Origin: Antarcticirhabdus aurantiaca | GTDB lineage: Bacteria; Pseudomonadota; Alphaproteobacteria; Rhizobiales; Rhizobiaceae | Assembly: GCF_009765365.1 (NCBI RefSeq) | Contig: NZ_VTOM01000023.1 | Location: 40,259-104,258, forward strand | DNA: 64,000 nt | Reading direction: 5' to 3' | Shown here: positions 9,810-20,179 of the stretch, one piece after another | How positions within the stretch are numbered: the stretch's first letter is position 1 | How the letters are laid out: each line of letters begins with the position of its first letter | Position numbers and translations under genes: made by a program | The notes under the pieces: model-generated | What the model was told of the DNA's origin: nothing | The model's database searches: none | Seen by the model: the letters and a program-made list of their open reading frames with translations, nothing else

Positions 9810-10832
9810 TTAGGCGACCTGGGCAAGGAGTTCAGCGAACTCCTCGCGAAGCGCCGCCTCGTCGGCGACCTCGGGGGTGCGGGCTCCGAAGGCCTCTGCC
9901 GCCGCGGCGCGCCGGGCCGAATCGCCGGCGAGCGGCCGGGCGGCGGCGGCGACGCGGCGCATCTCCGCCATGTCGCCGTTGCAATGAAGGACGACGTCGC
10001 AGCCGGCGGAGAGCGCCGCCGCCGACAGGTCGTAGAAGTCGCCGCGAAGCGCCTTCATCGACACGTCGTCGGTCATCAGGAGGCCGTCGAAGCCGATCGA
10101 TTCGCGGATCACCGACTGGATCACGATCGGCGACAGCGTCGCGGGACGCTTGGGATCGATCGCCTCGAAGAGGAGGTGCGCGCTCATGGCCGCCGGCAGG
10201 TTCCGCAGCGCCCGGAACGGCACGAAGTCGCTGTCTTCCAACTCCGCCGGGCTCGCGCTCACCACCGGCAGGTCGAGATGGCTGTCGGCGTTGCCGCGAC
10301 CGTGACCCGGCATGTGCTTGACGACGGGCAGCCCGCCGCCCGCGGCGAAGCCGTCCGCCATCGCCCGGCCGTAGCGCGCGACGAGTTCCGGGTCGGTCGA
10401 GAAGGCCCGGTCGCCGATCACCGAATGCGATCCTTCCACCGGCACGTCGACGCAGGGGATGCAGTCGGCCTTGATGCCGTAGCGCGCGAGGTCGATGGCG
10501 TGGAGGCGGCCCTGGATCCAGGCGGCGCGCTCGGCGAGCGAGGGATCGCGCTCCGTCAGGTCGCCGAGCGTGCGCGCCGGCGGGTAGCGCGGCGCGAGCG
10601 GCGGGCGCAGGCGCTGCACGCGCCCGCCCTCCTGGTCGATGAAGACCGGCGTCGAATCGCGCCCGCCGACGTCCTTCAGCTCGGCCACGAGGTCGGAGAC
10701 CTGGTTCGGCTCGGAGATGTTGCGGCCGAAGAGGATGAAGCCCCACGGCGCCTCGCCGCCGAAGAAGGCCCGCTCCTCGCGGCTGACGCTGGTGCCGAGG
10801 GGGGCCGCGATCCAGGACTTGGAACCGCTCAT
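9810..10832 (-). CDS. nagZ: Beta-N-acetylhexosaminidase (peptidoglycan recycling)
   Basis: GH3-family cytoplasmic enzyme that removes GlcNAc from anhydro-muropeptides during wall recycling. It has 340 residues. The hallmark KHMPGHGRGNADSHLDLP is present, along with FIDQEGGRVQRLRPP near the N-terminus and the nucleophile segment LMTDDVSMKAL. The ATG at 10832 (MSGSKSWIAAPLG) gives the usual family length. The frame is open upstream, but that sequence is the intergenic region before the SPOR gene. Position between a SPOR gene and the tat operon matches related genomes apart from the missing scpAB. Confidence 0.94.
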   Translation of the reverse strand: MSGSKSWIAAPLGTSVSREERAFFGGEAPWGFILFGRNISEPNQVSDLVAELKDVGGRDSTPVFIDQEGGRVQRLRPPLAPRYPPARTLGDLTERDPSLAERAAWIQGRLHAIDLARYGIKADCIPCVDVPVEGSHSVIGDRAFSTDPELVARYGRAMADGFAAGGGLPVVKHMPGHGRGNADSHLDLPVVSASPAELEDSDFVPFRALRNLPAAMSAHLLFEAIDPKRPATLSPIVIQSVIRESIGFDGLLMTDDVSMKALRGDFYDLSAAALSAGCDVVLHCNGDMAEMRRVAAAARPLAGDSARRAAAAEAFGARTPEVADEAALREEFAELLAQVA

Positions 10833-10933
10833 GGTCGTCTCCGATGACAAGGAACGGCTTCCCCCGCCCACCGGCCCGACGGGCGGCGGCGCGAGGGAAG
10901 CAGAGGCGCGAAGCGTCGCGGCGGCCCCGAGGC

Positions 10934-12748
10934 CTAGCGCGATACGAAGCAGCTGCCGCCGGCGGACTTCAGGGCCTCGCACAGGCTGGACGCCTCGTTC
11001 TGGCTGCCGGCCAGCACCCGGACCCGGTGGTAGGTGCCCTTGCCCGGGATGTCGGCGGACTGGATGACGACGTCCCGCCCGTTCAGGACGCTCGCGAACT
11101 TGCCGCGCAGCGAGTCGGAGGACTTCTGGGCGGCCTCCGCCGAGGGCTGCGAAGAGATCTGGACGTAGTAGCCGGCATAGTTGGAGGGGTCGATCGCGGG
11201 CGCCGCCGCTGCCGCAGGCTCCGTCGGAGCCTCGGCCGGCATGGCCGCGGGCGGCTGCGCGGCGAGCGCCGCGACCTCGTCGGCCGCCAGCTCGGCGCGG
11301 GGCGCCGTCGAGGCCGTGATCATGTCGGCAACGGGCGACGAAGCGGGAACCGGCTCGCTCGGATCGGCGGACGCGATTTCGACGGGTCGTGCCGCCGTCT
11401 CGACCAGCGCGCTGCCGCCCTGGAGCGTCTCCAGCGACGGTGCGGACGGATCCGCTTCCGCGACGAGCGTGCCGTCCGGACGAACGGTCAGGGCCCGCAC
11501 GCGCCGCGGCTGCAGCACGGGATCGGCCTCGGCCGCCTCACCGGGCGCGTCGGCGACGGCGGCCACGGCCTCGCCCGGCCCGTCGTCGTAGAAGCTGACG
11601 CCCGGCAGCTCCTCGGAGATCGAAGGCCCTTCGCTTTCCGGCGCGAGCTCCATCGGTTCCTCGGCCTCGACGCGCAGTTCCTGCTGGGCCGGCGGCTCGG
11701 CAGCGCCGCCGCTCTGGACGCGCGTGTAGACCGCCTTGTTCTGGTTGGGGATCGACTTGCCGCCCGGATTCTCGGGCGCGATCTTCACCGGCTCGGCATC
11801 CGCCTTCAAGAGAACCGGCCCACCGCCCGCGACCGACGATCCGCCGACGGATAAGTAGCCCGACAGGAAGACGCCGCCCGCGACCATGGCAGCGAGGCCC
11901 GTGCCGATGGTCAGCCCCTTGGCGATGGCGCGGCCGTAGTTCCGGCGCGGCCGGCGCGCCGGTGCGGCCATGTCGGCCGTCGCGACGAAGATCGGCGCGG
12001 CGCCCGGCGAAACCGGCATGGCGTCGTCGCTCTGCCCCGCCGGCAGGCCCTCGCCCGAGCCGCGGTTGAAGCCGCGCTCCTGGTTGAGGATGGCGAGCTC
12101 GCTGGCGATCAGCGCGTCGAAGTCGTCGATCGCCGCCGTGTGGCGGGCGACCGGCTCGTCGTGGAAGGGACGGCGCTCCGGCGCGTAGGATTCGGCCCGG
12201 TTCGGGCCGTTGCCGCGCGGATTGGCCGGGGCGCTGAGGCCGCGGATCGCGTCCTCGATCTCCTGCTCGATGGCGGCGTCGAGGGCGCTGGCGGGGCCTT
12301 TCTTGCCGGACGGCTTCGCCGCCTGAACGGGCGCTGGCGCGGCAGGCTTCGCCAGCTTCGGCGCCTCGGGAAGCTTCGTGCCGACCCAGCCGGCATAGCT
12401 CGTCTGGACCGACGGCGCGGGCGTCGCGCGTTTTTCGGGCGTCACCGACGAGACGAAGTCGTCGAACGCTTCGATCCCGCCCGCCGCGGCCGGCGAAGTG
12501 GCATCGGCGGCCGGACGGCGACCGGGGACGATCTTGGAGAATTCGGCGGCGAACGCCGCCTCGAAGGCGTCGTCCACGACGGGCGTCTTCGGTTTCGCCG
12601 AGGCAGGTGTCTTGGCGCCGATCGGAAAGCTGTCGGACCAGGGCTCGTCGAGCAGGCGCGCGAGGTCGTCGAACGGATCGACGTCCTCTCCCGCCGGCCC
12701 GGTTCCGATGGCGCCTCCGCCGCGCCGCGCGTTGCCCATCGAGCCCAT
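10934..12748 (-). CDS. SPOR-domain membrane protein
   Basis: A 604-residue bitopic protein, probably binding denuded septal peptidoglycan. The first about 265 residues are cytoplasmic and low-complexity. One membrane helix follows (IGTGLAAMVAGGVFLSGYL), then a long periplasmic linker, and a C-terminal SPOR domain of about 75 residues with YYVQISSQPSAEAAQ and YHRVRVLAGSQNEASSLCEAL. In related genomes a SPOR gene of this type sits between argS and nagZ, as here. A start nine bases further in (MGNARRGGG) is equally possible. Confidence 0.9.
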   Translation of the reverse strand: MGSMGNARRGGGAIGTGPAGEDVDPFDDLARLLDEPWSDSFPIGAKTPASAKPKTPVVDDAFEAAFAAEFSKIVPGRRPAADATSPAAAGGIEAFDDFVSSVTPEKRATPAPSVQTSYAGWVGTKLPEAPKLAKPAAPAPVQAAKPSGKKGPASALDAAIEQEIEDAIRGLSAPANPRGNGPNRAESYAPERRPFHDEPVARHTAAIDDFDALIASELAILNQERGFNRGSGEGLPAGQSDDAMPVSPGAAPIFVATADMAAPARRPRRNYGRAIAKGLTIGTGLAAMVAGGVFLSGYLSVGGSSVAGGGPVLLKADAEPVKIAPENPGGKSIPNQNKAVYTRVQSGGAAEPPAQQELRVEAEEPMELAPESEGPSISEELPGVSFYDDGPGEAVAAVADAPGEAAEADPVLQPRRVRALTVRPDGTLVAEADPSAPSLETLQGGSALVETAARPVEIASADPSEPVPASSPVADMITASTAPRAELAADEVAALAAQPPAAMPAEAPTEPAAAAAPAIDPSNYAGYYVQISSQPSAEAAQKSSDSLRGKFASVLNGRDVVIQSADIPGKGTYHRVRVLAGSQNEASSLCEALKSAGGSCFVSR

Positions 12749-12841
12749 TTGCCTGCTTCCCGCCTCTCAAAGCCGGCGGACGGAAGGCTCCGGTCCGCAA
12801 CGACGATCGCTAGGAAGGGATGTTGTCCAAAGCGTGATCCG

Positions 12842-14593
12842 TCAGCGCATTTCGTCGGGAGCATCGACGCCCACGAGGGCCAGTCCCGAAGCGATGACGG
12901 TCGCGACTCCTTTGACCAACGCCAACCTTGCTAGGCTGATTGATGCTTCGTCAGGGTTAACAAAGCGTAAGTGCGTCAGGTCCCGTCCCCGATTGTACTG
13001 GGCGTGGAACCCCTGAGCGAGGTCGTAGAGGAAGAAGGGAACCCGATGCGGCTCCTTCGCCCGCGCGGCCGACTGGACGAGCCGCGGAAACGCCGCGAGC
13101 TTGCGGATCAGCGCCAGCTCGCCCTCGTCCGTCAGGGCATCCAGCGCGCCGGCGTCCAGCGCCCGGAAGTCCGGCAGCGCCAGACCGGCGCCTTCCGCCT
13201 GCCGGAACACCGACTGGCAGCGCGCATGGGCGTACTGGACGTAGAAAACCGGATTGTCCTTCGACTGTTCGGTGACTTTCTTGAAGTCGAAGTCGAGCGG
13301 CGCGTCACTCTTGCGGAAGAGCATCATGAACCGCACGGCGTCGCGGCCGACCTCGTCGACCACGTCGGACAGCGTGACGAAATTGCCCGCCCGCTTCGAC
13401 ATGGTGACGGGCTCGCCGTCGCGGAACAGCTTGACGAGCTGGCAGAGCACGACGTCGAGATGCGCGGCGCCCTGCGAAACCGCTCGAGCGACAGCCTCCA
13501 AGCGCTTGACGTAGCCGCCGTGATCGGCGCCGAGCACGTAGACCATCTCGTTGAAGCCGCGCTCGTACTTGTCGCGGAAATAGGCGACGTCGGCGGCGAA
13601 GTAGGTGTAGCGCCCGTCCGACTTCACCAGCGGCCGGTCGACGTCGTCGCCGACCTCGGTGGAGCGCAGCAGCGTCTGCTCGCGGTCTTCCCAATCCTCC
13701 GGCAGCTGGCCCTTCGGCGGGGGCAGCGTGCCCTGGTAGACAAAGCCGCGCGCCCTCAGGTCCTCGATCGCCTCGGCGATCCGCCCGCCATTGTCGGCGT
13801 GGAGCGTGCGCTCGGAGAAGAAGACGTCCTGGTTGACGCCGAGCTTGGTAAGGTCGTCCCGGATCATCGCCATCATGCCGTCGATCGCCGCGTCCCGCAC
13901 GATCGGCAGCCATTCGGCCTCGTCCATGCCGCGCAAGGCGGCGCCGTAGCGCTCGGCGAGCTGTTGCCCGACCGGCACGAGATAGTCGCCGGGATAAAGC
14001 CCCGCCGGGATCTCGCCGATGTCCTCGCCGAGCGCCTCGCGATAGCGCAGGAAGACGGAGCGGGCGAGCACGCTCACCTGCTCGCCGGCGTCGTTGATGT
14101 AGTATTCCTTCGTCACCTCGTCGCCGGAGAAGGCCATGAGGTTGGCGATGGCGTCGCCCACCACCGCGCCCCGCGTATGGCCGACATGCATCGGGCCCGT
14201 CGGGTTGGCGGAGACGTATTCGACGTTGACCTTGCGTCCCGTCGGGGCGCCCCGGCCGTAGTCCGATCCCTCGGCAAGCAGGCCCGCGAGGTGCTTCAGC
14301 CAGTAGCCGGGATGGAGGCGCAGGTTGATGAAGCCCGGTCCCGCCACCTCGGCCGTCGCAACGTCCGGATCGCGGGCGAGCTTCGCCGCGATGCGCGTTG
14401 CCAGGTCGCGCGGCTTGGCGCCGAGCGGCTTGGCCAGCACCATGGCGGCGTTGGTCGCGAGGTCGCCGTGGCTCTCGTCGCGCGGCGGCTCGACGGTCAC
14501 GCGCGACAGGTCGACATCGCCCGCTTCGTAATGCGTCAGAACGGTTTGAACCGCGACGTTGATGCGTTGCGTGAAGTCGGCGAAGATGTCCAT
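12842..14593 (-). CDS. argS: Arginyl-tRNA synthetase
   Basis: Class I synthetase for tRNA-Arg, 583 residues. The HIGH motif appears as [15 protein letters not shown]. The second signature is the modified [13 protein letters not shown], as is normal in ArgRS, which often lacks a canonical KMSKS. The N-terminal Add1 domain ([19 protein letters not shown]) and the C-terminal anticodon domain ([17 protein letters not shown]) are complete. It lies 60 bases downstream of dgt on the same strand. Confidence 0.97.
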   Translation of the reverse strand: MDIFADFTQRINVAVQTVLTHYEAGDVDLSRVTVEPPRDESHGDLATNAAMVLAKPLGAKPRDLATRIAAKLARDPDVATAEVAGPGFINLRLHPGYWLKHLAGLLAEGSDYGRGAPTGRKVNVEYVSANPTGPMHVGHTRGAVVGDAIANLMAFSGDEVTKEYYINDAGEQVSVLARSVFLRYREALGEDIGEIPAGLYPGDYLVPVGQQLAERYGAALRGMDEAEWLPIVRDAAIDGMMAMIRDDLTKLGVNQDVFFSERTLHADNGGRIAEAIEDLRARGFVYQGTLPPPKGQLPEDWEDREQTLLRSTEVGDDVDRPLVKSDGRYTYFAADVAYFRDKYERGFNEMVYVLGADHGGYVKRLEAVARAVSQGAAHLDVVLCQLVKLFRDGEPVTMSKRAGNFVTLSDVVDEVGRDAVRFMMLFRKSDAPLDFDFKKVTEQSKDNPVFYVQYAHARCQSVFRQAEGAGLALPDFRALDAGALDALTDEGELALIRKLAAFPRLVQSAARAKEPHRVPFFLYDLAQGFHAQYNRGRDLTHLRFVNPDEASISLARLALVKGVATVIASGLALVGVDAPDEMR

Positions 14594-14653
14594 GGCGAAC
14601 CAGCGATCCGTGAAGGGCGCCCGCGAGAGCGCGGCGGCCCGAAGACCGGGCGG

Positions 14654-15868
14654 CTAGCTTAATTGCGGCGTCGCGTCAAACAGACGCCGATGCTCGGCGA
14701 GCGCGAAGGTGTCGGTCATTCCGGAGAGATAATCGCTGACCCGCCGGGCGAGCCGCTCCGGCGGCAGCGCCGCGGCCTGCGCGGCCCAGCCGTCCGGCAG
14801 GCGCGAGGGGTCGGCGGTAAAGGCGTCGAACAGATCCTCGACGACGCCCTCCGCGAGCTCCATGGTCCGCCACACCGCGGGGCTGCGATAGACGTGTGCG
14901 AAGAGGAAGCGCCGCGTTTCCTCCACCGCCGCCTTCATCGCCGGAGAAAAGGCGACGAGCGTCCGCCCCGCCGCCCGGACGGCGTCGGCGTCCGCCGGAG
15001 CGACCTCGGAAAGGCCGAGCAGCGTCGTCGCGATGACGTCCTCGACCATCCGCGTGATGTGGCGGCGCATGATCTCGTGGCTCTTGCGTTCGGGATCGAG
15101 GCCGGGATGGCGCGCCTCGACCTCGCGCAGGATGTCTCCGGCGAGCGAGAGTTCGGCAAGGTCCGAGATCTCGATCAGCCCGGCGCGGATGCCGTCGTCG
15201 AGGTCGTGCGTGTTATAGGCGATGTCGTCGGAGATCGCCGCGGCCTGCGCCTCCAGGCTCGGGAAGCTGTTCAGCATCAAGGGAAAGCCCGCGTCGAATT
15301 CGAGGATCGGCAGCGGCACGGCCTTGGTCTCGGCATGCGGCCCGGTCAGCGGTCCGTTGTGCTTGACGAGCCCTTCTAGCGTTTCCCAGGCGAGGTTCAG
15401 CCCGTCGAAGTCGGCGTAACGCCGCTCGAGATGGGCGACGATGCGCAGCGCCTGCGCGTTGTGGTCGAAGCCGCCGAAGGCACGCATGCGGCGGTCGAGG
15501 GCGCGTTCGCCGGCATGGCCGAACGGCGTGTGGCCGAAGTCGTGGACGAGCGCGACGGCCTCGGTCAGGTCTTCGTCGAGCCGCAGAGCCCGGGCAAAAG
15601 CGCGGGCGATCTGCGACACCTCGATGGTGTGGGTCAGGCGGGTGCGGAAATGGTCGCTCTCGTGCGAGATGAAGACCTGCGTCTTGTGCTTCAAGCGGCG
15701 AAAGGCGGTGGAATGGACGATTCGGTCCCGGTCGCGCTGGAACGGCGTGCGCGTCGGACTGTCGGGCTCCGGCACGACGCGGCCGCGCGAGCGCGTAGGG
15801 TCGACCGCGAAGGGCGCGCGAGCGCTTCCGCCCATGCCGATCGTCCCGATCCGCGAGACCTCCTCCAT
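14654..15868 (-). CDS. dgt: Deoxyguanosinetriphosphate triphosphohydrolase-like protein
   Basis: HD-domain enzyme expected to hydrolyse dNTPs to nucleoside and triphosphate. It is 404 residues long. Family sequence [20 protein letters not shown] is followed by the HD residues in [16 protein letters not shown] and [18 protein letters not shown], with a later Asp in [13 protein letters not shown]. The ATG at 15868 ([17 protein letters not shown]) was preferred because it gives the family N-terminus; the frame is open upstream into the divergent neighbour. It is divergent from the Fe-S carrier gene and upstream of argS. Confidence 0.93.
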   Translation of the reverse strand: MEEVSRIGTIGMGGSARAPFAVDPTRSRGRVVPEPDSPTRTPFQRDRDRIVHSTAFRRLKHKTQVFISHESDHFRTRLTHTIEVSQIARAFARALRLDEDLTEAVALVHDFGHTPFGHAGERALDRRMRAFGGFDHNAQALRIVAHLERRYADFDGLNLAWETLEGLVKHNGPLTGPHAETKAVPLPILEFDAGFPLMLNSFPSLEAQAAAISDDIAYNTHDLDDGIRAGLIEISDLAELSLAGDILREVEARHPGLDPERKSHEIMRRHITRMVEDVIATTLLGLSEVAPADADAVRAAGRTLVAFSPAMKAAVEETRRFLFAHVYRSPAVWRTMELAEGVVEDLFDAFTADPSRLPDGWAAQAAALPPERLARRVSDYLSGMTDTFALAEHRRLFDATPQLS

Positions 15869-15982
15869 GCGAACGCTCCGTTCCGCCGGGATCGATTGAC
15901 CGGCCTGCCGCCCATGCATACTTAAGTCCGACTGAAGCGAAAGGGAGCGGCGCGCCGAACAGGCCGGCGCCGCGAGGGTTCC

Positions 15983-16327
15983 ATGAGCCAGACCGCCGAT
16001 TTCTCCGTCGTCGTCTCCGACGCCGCAGCCAAGCGCATCGCCGCCATCCTGTCGGCCAGCGGGCCGGAGGCGAGCGCGCTGCGCATTTCCGTCGAAGGCG
16101 GCGGCTGTTCCGGCTTCTCCTACAAGTACGACCTCACCAACGCCGCCGAACCGGACGACGTCGTGATCGACCGCGACGGCGCGCGCGTCCTGATCGACCC
16201 GATGTCGCTGACCTTCATGGAGGGTGCGGTGGTCGACTTCGTGGACGACCTGATGGGCCAGTCCTTCCAGATCCGGAATCCGAACGCCGTCGCCTCCTGC
16301 GGCTGCGGCACCTCCTTCTCCGTCTGA
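15983..16327 (+). CDS. erpA: A-type iron-sulfur cluster carrier (HesB/IscA family)
   Basis: Small cytoplasmic carrier that hands Fe-S clusters to apo-proteins, 114 residues. Three conserved cysteines are present: one in GGGCSGFSY (about residue 42) and two in the C-terminal CGCGTSFSV (about 106 and 108). The segment [15 protein letters not shown] is also typical. ErpA is the likeliest subtype from its chromosomal position, but IscA-type naming cannot be excluded. It is 10 bases upstream of xth. Confidence 0.92.
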   Translation: MSQTADFSVVVSDAAAKRIAAILSASGPEASALRISVEGGGCSGFSYKYDLTNAAEPDDVVIDRDGARVLIDPMSLTFMEGAVVDFVDDLMGQSFQIRNPNAVASCGCGTSFSV

Positions 16328-16337
16328 GCGCCCCCGC

Positions 16338-17120
16338 GTGATCGTCGCCACCTGGAACGTCAACGGCGTGCGTGCCCGCACGGACGCCGTCATCGCCTGG
16401 TTCACCGAGCGCCGGCCCGACATCGCCTGCCTGCAGGAGATCAAGACGCAGGACGAAGGCTTTCCGCGCGAGGCCTTCGAAGCGCTCGGCTACCACGTCG
16501 AGACGCACGGGCAGAAGGGCTTCAACGGCGTCGCGCTCCTGTCGAAGGAGAAACCGGAGGCGGTCACGCGCGGTCTGCCCGGCGGTGAGGGCGACGAGCA
16601 GTCCCGCTACATCGAGGGCCTCTGGCGCATCAACGGCAAGCCGCTGCGCGTCGCCTCGATCTACCTGCCGAACGGCAATCCCGTCGGCACGGAGAAGTAT
16701 CCCTACAAGCTCGACTGGATGGCGCGGCTGGAGCGCCACGCGAGCGATCTCCTGGAGCGCTACGAGGCCCTGGTCCTCGCCGGCGACTACAACGTCATTC
16801 CCGAGCCGATCGACGCCAAGCATCCGCAGGCCTGGGTGGAGGACGCCCTCTTCCGGCCGGAGACGCGGCGCGCCTACCGCCGCCTCGTCAATCTCGGCCT
16901 GACGGACGCCCTGCGCGCCACGACGGACGCGGACGGGACGTACAGCTTCTGGGACTATCAGGCCGGAGCCTGGCAGAAGAACAACGGCATCCGGATCGAT
17001 CACCTCCTGCTCTCGCCGGAGGCCGCCTCGCGCCTGTCGGGCGCCGGCATCGACAAGCACGTGCGCGCCTGGGAAAAGCCCTCGGACCACGTTCCCGTGC
17101 TGATTGACCTCACCGCCTGA
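16338..17120 (+). CDS. xth: Exodeoxyribonuclease III
   Basis: AP endonuclease and 3'-repair exonuclease of base-excision repair, 260 residues. Motifs are [11 protein letters not shown] at the N-terminus, CLQEIKTQ (metal-binding Glu), [13 protein letters not shown], and the C-terminal [10 protein letters not shown] with the catalytic His. The start is a GTG at 16338; no in-frame ATG lies nearby. It converges with the ExoR-like gene, with 12 bases between the stop codons. Confidence 0.95.
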   Translation: MIVATWNVNGVRARTDAVIAWFTERRPDIACLQEIKTQDEGFPREAFEALGYHVETHGQKGFNGVALLSKEKPEAVTRGLPGGEGDEQSRYIEGLWRINGKPLRVASIYLPNGNPVGTEKYPYKLDWMARLERHASDLLERYEALVLAGDYNVIPEPIDAKHPQAWVEDALFRPETRRAYRRLVNLGLTDALRATTDADGTYSFWDYQAGAWQKNNGIRIDHLLLSPEAASRLSGAGIDKHVRAWEKPSDHVPVLIDLTA

Positions 17121-17132
17121 GCGGCGTCGGCG

Positions 17133-17960
17133 TCAGTTGGCGATCGTGGCCGTCATCGGCTCGCTTTTTTCCTGGACGTAGGCGATGGCCGTGCGGCGCT
17201 CCGCCTCGCTGGCCAGCGAGAAGGCCTGCTCCTGCAGGGGACGGATCCAGGTGATGTCGCTCGGCGAAGCGCTGCGCATGGCCAGCGTCAGCATCGCGAG
17301 GCCGCGCACCGGCTCGGCATCCATGTCGATCTTCTCGCCGTCGAAGAGCAGGTAGCCGAGCAGCGCCTGCGCCGCCGGATCATGCTTCTCGGCCGCGAGC
17401 TTCAGCCAGCGCGCCGCCTGACGCGGGCTGGCGGAGCCGCCCTCCCCGTCGAGCAGCATCCGGCCGAGCTGGAACTGCGCGCGCGTCGAGCCGAAATAGG
17501 ATGCGGCGTGGAAGTAGAACTGCCGCGCCTGCGCCAAGTTCGGCTGCACCGGGCTGTCGGGAATGCCGGTGCGCAGGTAGTCGCCCAGCGCCACGATGGC
17601 GCTCGCGACGTAGGCGGCATTGCCGGCGCCGTCGTCTTCCTGGTGCTCACGCACGATCGATTCGAAGATCTTGAAGGCCTCGTAGTCGTCCTTCTCGACC
17701 CCGTCGCCGTCGGCATACATGCGGCCGAGCTTCCAGCGCGCGCCGGCATGGCCCTTGTCCGCGGCGTAGCGGAGCGCCGCGACGGCTTCGGTCTTCTCGC
17801 CACGCTGATAGGCCTTGAAGCCCTGCGCGAAGAGTTCGAGCGGTCCCGCATTGGGCGACACCACCGCTTCCGGATCGAGCGCGTGCGTCGGCCGGTCGGC
17901 GACGGCCACGGCCGAAGCGAGCACGAGCGCCGGCACGGCGTATCTCAGGAAGCGACGCAT
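17133..17960 (-). CDS. exoR: ExoR-like periplasmic Sel1-repeat protein
   Basis: A 275-residue exported protein with a signal peptide (MRRFLRYAVPALVLASAVAV) and tandem Sel1/TPR-like helical repeats. Examples are AAVALRYAADKGHAGARWKL-like and FQLGRMLLDGEGGSASPRQA segments. The repeat content, length and the motif TGIPDSPVQPNLAQARQ resemble rhizobial ExoR, the periplasmic inhibitor of the ExoS-ChvI two-component system that controls exopolysaccharide and motility. ExoS and ChvI genes are not in this window, so the assignment rests on sequence resemblance. Confidence 0.8.
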   Translation of the reverse strand: MRRFLRYAVPALVLASAVAVADRPTHALDPEAVVSPNAGPLELFAQGFKAYQRGEKTEAVAALRYAADKGHAGARWKLGRMYADGDGVEKDDYEAFKIFESIVREHQEDDGAGNAAYVASAIVALGDYLRTGIPDSPVQPNLAQARQFYFHAASYFGSTRAQFQLGRMLLDGEGGSASPRQAARWLKLAAEKHDPAAQALLGYLLFDGEKIDMDAEPVRGLAMLTLAMRSASPSDITWIRPLQEQAFSLASEAERRTAIAYVQEKSEPMTATIAN

Positions 17961-18501
17961 TCAGAAGGCGCCCGGAACGGAACGGTTGATGAAAACGGCA
18001 TGCACTGCTTCGCGACGGCCTTGCACGGTCGCGCGGTACCGAATTGATCCGGCCTGGATATGGGTGCGCGTCGCGTGGCGTTCCATCTCGTCCCCCGTCA
18101 CTCGATGACGGAGACGACCATTGGCCGCGCGGTTCGATCCGCGGCAGCCGCAGCCGGCTCCGGTCCTCGCCCTCGCGGATCCCTCCCGTTCCCCAACGAA
18201 AGGCTCATGATCCACGATCCAGCGACACTGCGTGTGAAGCGGCGGTCCAACCCCTCAAAAACCGGACCAACCCCTTCGAGTGCGGCCTGACCTGAGGCGC
18301 GTTTTATGGCGGCAACAGGGCACTTCGTCTCGTCGGCCATCATATGCGATGCACCGTTGCAATAGTGTTGCCGACAAACAACGAGTTGGAGCGTTGCTTG
18401 AACCGGCTTGAGCGACGAGGGTCCGCGTCGGCCGTTGCGGCCGTGTTGCGATGACGGAGTCGTGAACGAAACAAATGGGGCGCCGTCGGCGCCGCGTCGC
18501 G
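17961..18501. other. Intergenic region upstream of the exoR-like gene
   Basis: About 540 bases with no reading frame that I can support. Short frames occur on both strands, but none has a ribosome site and codon pattern like the neighbours. It should hold the promoter of the ExoR-like gene on the minus strand. Around 18356-18403 the word gttg and its complement recur several times, including inverted copies, but I cannot assign a function. Confidence 0.4.
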
Positions 18502-18530
18502 AAAAAGCGCCCCGCCCTGAGGCGGAGCGC
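18502..18530 (-). terminator. Intrinsic terminator of the FadL-type porin gene
   Basis: On the minus strand a GC-rich stem (GCGC, one unpaired base, then five to six pairs, with a four-base loop) is followed directly by five T. It begins about 30 bases after the porin stop codon. Confidence 0.85.
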
Positions 18531-18561
18531 TCGCGGAATGCGCGGGTTCGGGCGGCTCGGT

Positions 18562-19986
18562 TCAGAAGTTCAACTTCACCGAAGCGGTCGCGCCGTAGAT
18601 CCAGTCGTTGCCGACCTCGCCGTCGAAGTAGGCGCCCTCTTCGATGCGCTGCTCACCGTCGGTCCAGTAGCCGACGAGGCCGCCGACCCGCAGCTCGGCG
18701 AACTTGTTGTCCTTGAACGAGAAGCCGCCGGCGAGGGTGTAGAGGTCGGTATAGGTCGTCTCCGAACCGGTCGAGACGCCGCGGTCGTAGCCGACCGAGA
18801 TCGCGCCCGAGACGAACTCGTTGAAGGCGCGGCCGATGCCCAGCGAGGCGGTGTAGCCGTCGCGCCAGTTGTACGGCGCGTAGCTCGACGAGGTGAAGGC
18901 CTGACCCGCCAGCGTGCCGTTGATCGTGCTGACGACGGCGTCGTTGGTGCTCCAGTCGGTCCAGCGCAGCGAGGCGAGCAGCAGCGTGCCCTCGGCGATG
19001 CCCGTCTGGGCGTTGATGGTGAAGCTCTGCGGGCTGATCGCCGTGTTCAGCGACGACTCGACGTCGAGCGCCGGCGAGGAACCGAGGGCGCCGAGCGTGC
19101 CGCCGATCTGGGCGCGCTGGGCGGGCGTCAGACCGAGCGCCGGGTTGGTCAGGAACACCGGTACGGACACGGTCGCGCCGTTGGCGAGGCGCACGAAGGC
19201 AGTGCTCGGGTCGAACGTGCCGCCGCCGGCGATCGAATCGTGCTCGATCTCGGAGCGGTAGATGCCCTGGATGCGCAGCGCGATCTCGGGCTTCTCGTAG
19301 GCGAGGCCGAGGCGATAGCCGGCCTCGTAGTCGCCGCGCGAGTTGACCGACACTTCGGTCGGCAGGATCACCGAGGTGCCCTGGCGATTGAGCGCGCCGC
19401 CGAGCTGCGGCCCGAGAAGGCCGTTCAGGCTGCGCTCGCCCAGACTCGATCCGCGGAACTCGAAGTCCTCGAAGAACACGCCGCCGAGGAGGCTGAAGCG
19501 GCCGACATCGGCGGAGTAGCTGACGCGGCAGGTGGCGCCGAACTCGTCCGAGTCGAAGCCGATGGTCTCGGTGCGGGACGTCAGGCCGGTCGTCAGGTTC
19601 AGGCGATCGGCGTTGGAGGTGCTCTGCGTCGCGGCATTCTGCGACGGCAGCGCGCCGCCCGGGGAGCCGCTGTAGTCCGCCTCGGCCGCGAAGCTCTCGG
19701 TGTAGTGGAAGGCGCAGCCGACGACTTCGTTGCCCGCGCCGATCGCGAAGGAGGGAATGTTGTAGGTGCCGGTGTACTCGCCGAAATCGCCCTCGACGCC
19801 GTTGATCGACTCGTAGCCGCGGCGGGGATCAATGTGGGTGAGGCCGGCGCGGAAATTGACGGTGCCCGACTCGAAGAGGATGTCCGTATCGGCGGTTCCG
19901 CGTTGGAACCCGCCGGCCTGGGCTGCGCCGACGACAGCAATGGTCGCGAGAGCGGTGTTCAAGAAGAGTCGGCCGAACCTGGGCAT
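18562..19986 (-). CDS. FadL/OmpP1/TodX-family outer-membrane protein
   Basis: A 474-residue outer-membrane beta-barrel of the FadL type, expected to pass long-chain fatty acids or other hydrophobic compounds. A signal peptide (LFLNTALATIAVVGAAQA) is followed by GGFQRGTADTDILFESG, the mature N-terminus typical of alphaproteobacterial FadL. The protein ends in Phe (KLNF), as barrel proteins do. The ATG at 19986 gives a normal signal peptide; the frame is open upstream into the valS terminator region. It is followed by an intrinsic terminator, so it is probably monocistronic. Confidence 0.88.
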   Translation of the reverse strand: MPRFGRLFLNTALATIAVVGAAQAGGFQRGTADTDILFESGTVNFRAGLTHIDPRRGYESINGVEGDFGEYTGTYNIPSFAIGAGNEVVGCAFHYTESFAAEADYSGSPGGALPSQNAATQSTSNADRLNLTTGLTSRTETIGFDSDEFGATCRVSYSADVGRFSLLGGVFFEDFEFRGSSLGERSLNGLLGPQLGGALNRQGTSVILPTEVSVNSRGDYEAGYRLGLAYEKPEIALRIQGIYRSEIEHDSIAGGGTFDPSTAFVRLANGATVSVPVFLTNPALGLTPAQRAQIGGTLGALGSSPALDVESSLNTAISPQSFTINAQTGIAEGTLLLASLRWTDWSTNDAVVSTINGTLAGQAFTSSSYAPYNWRDGYTASLGIGRAFNEFVSGAISVGYDRGVSTGSETTYTDLYTLAGGFSFKDNKFAELRVGGLVGYWTDGEQRIEEGAYFDGEVGNDWIYGATASVKLNF

Positions 19987-20145
19987 GTCATTCCCCCCGC
20001 CCGGATGCGCTAACCTCCCTGCGGACCGGCCGGGCCCGTTCCGCCATTGACGCGAACGTAAAACGGAAAGCTTTGCTTGCAAACGGGGGTGCGTCACGCG
20101 ATCGCCACAATGCGGCATTCGCGCAACATAATCCGCAGTCCTAGG

Positions 20146-20173
20146 ACCGCGAGGCTTGCCCGAGCCTCGCGGT
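20146..20173 (-). terminator. Hairpin after valS
   Basis: A perfect 11-base-pair stem (accgcgaggct and its complement) with a six-base loop begins 6 bases after the valS stop. No T run follows on the minus strand, so termination strength is uncertain. Confidence 0.6.
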
Positions 20174-20179
20174 GCTTCG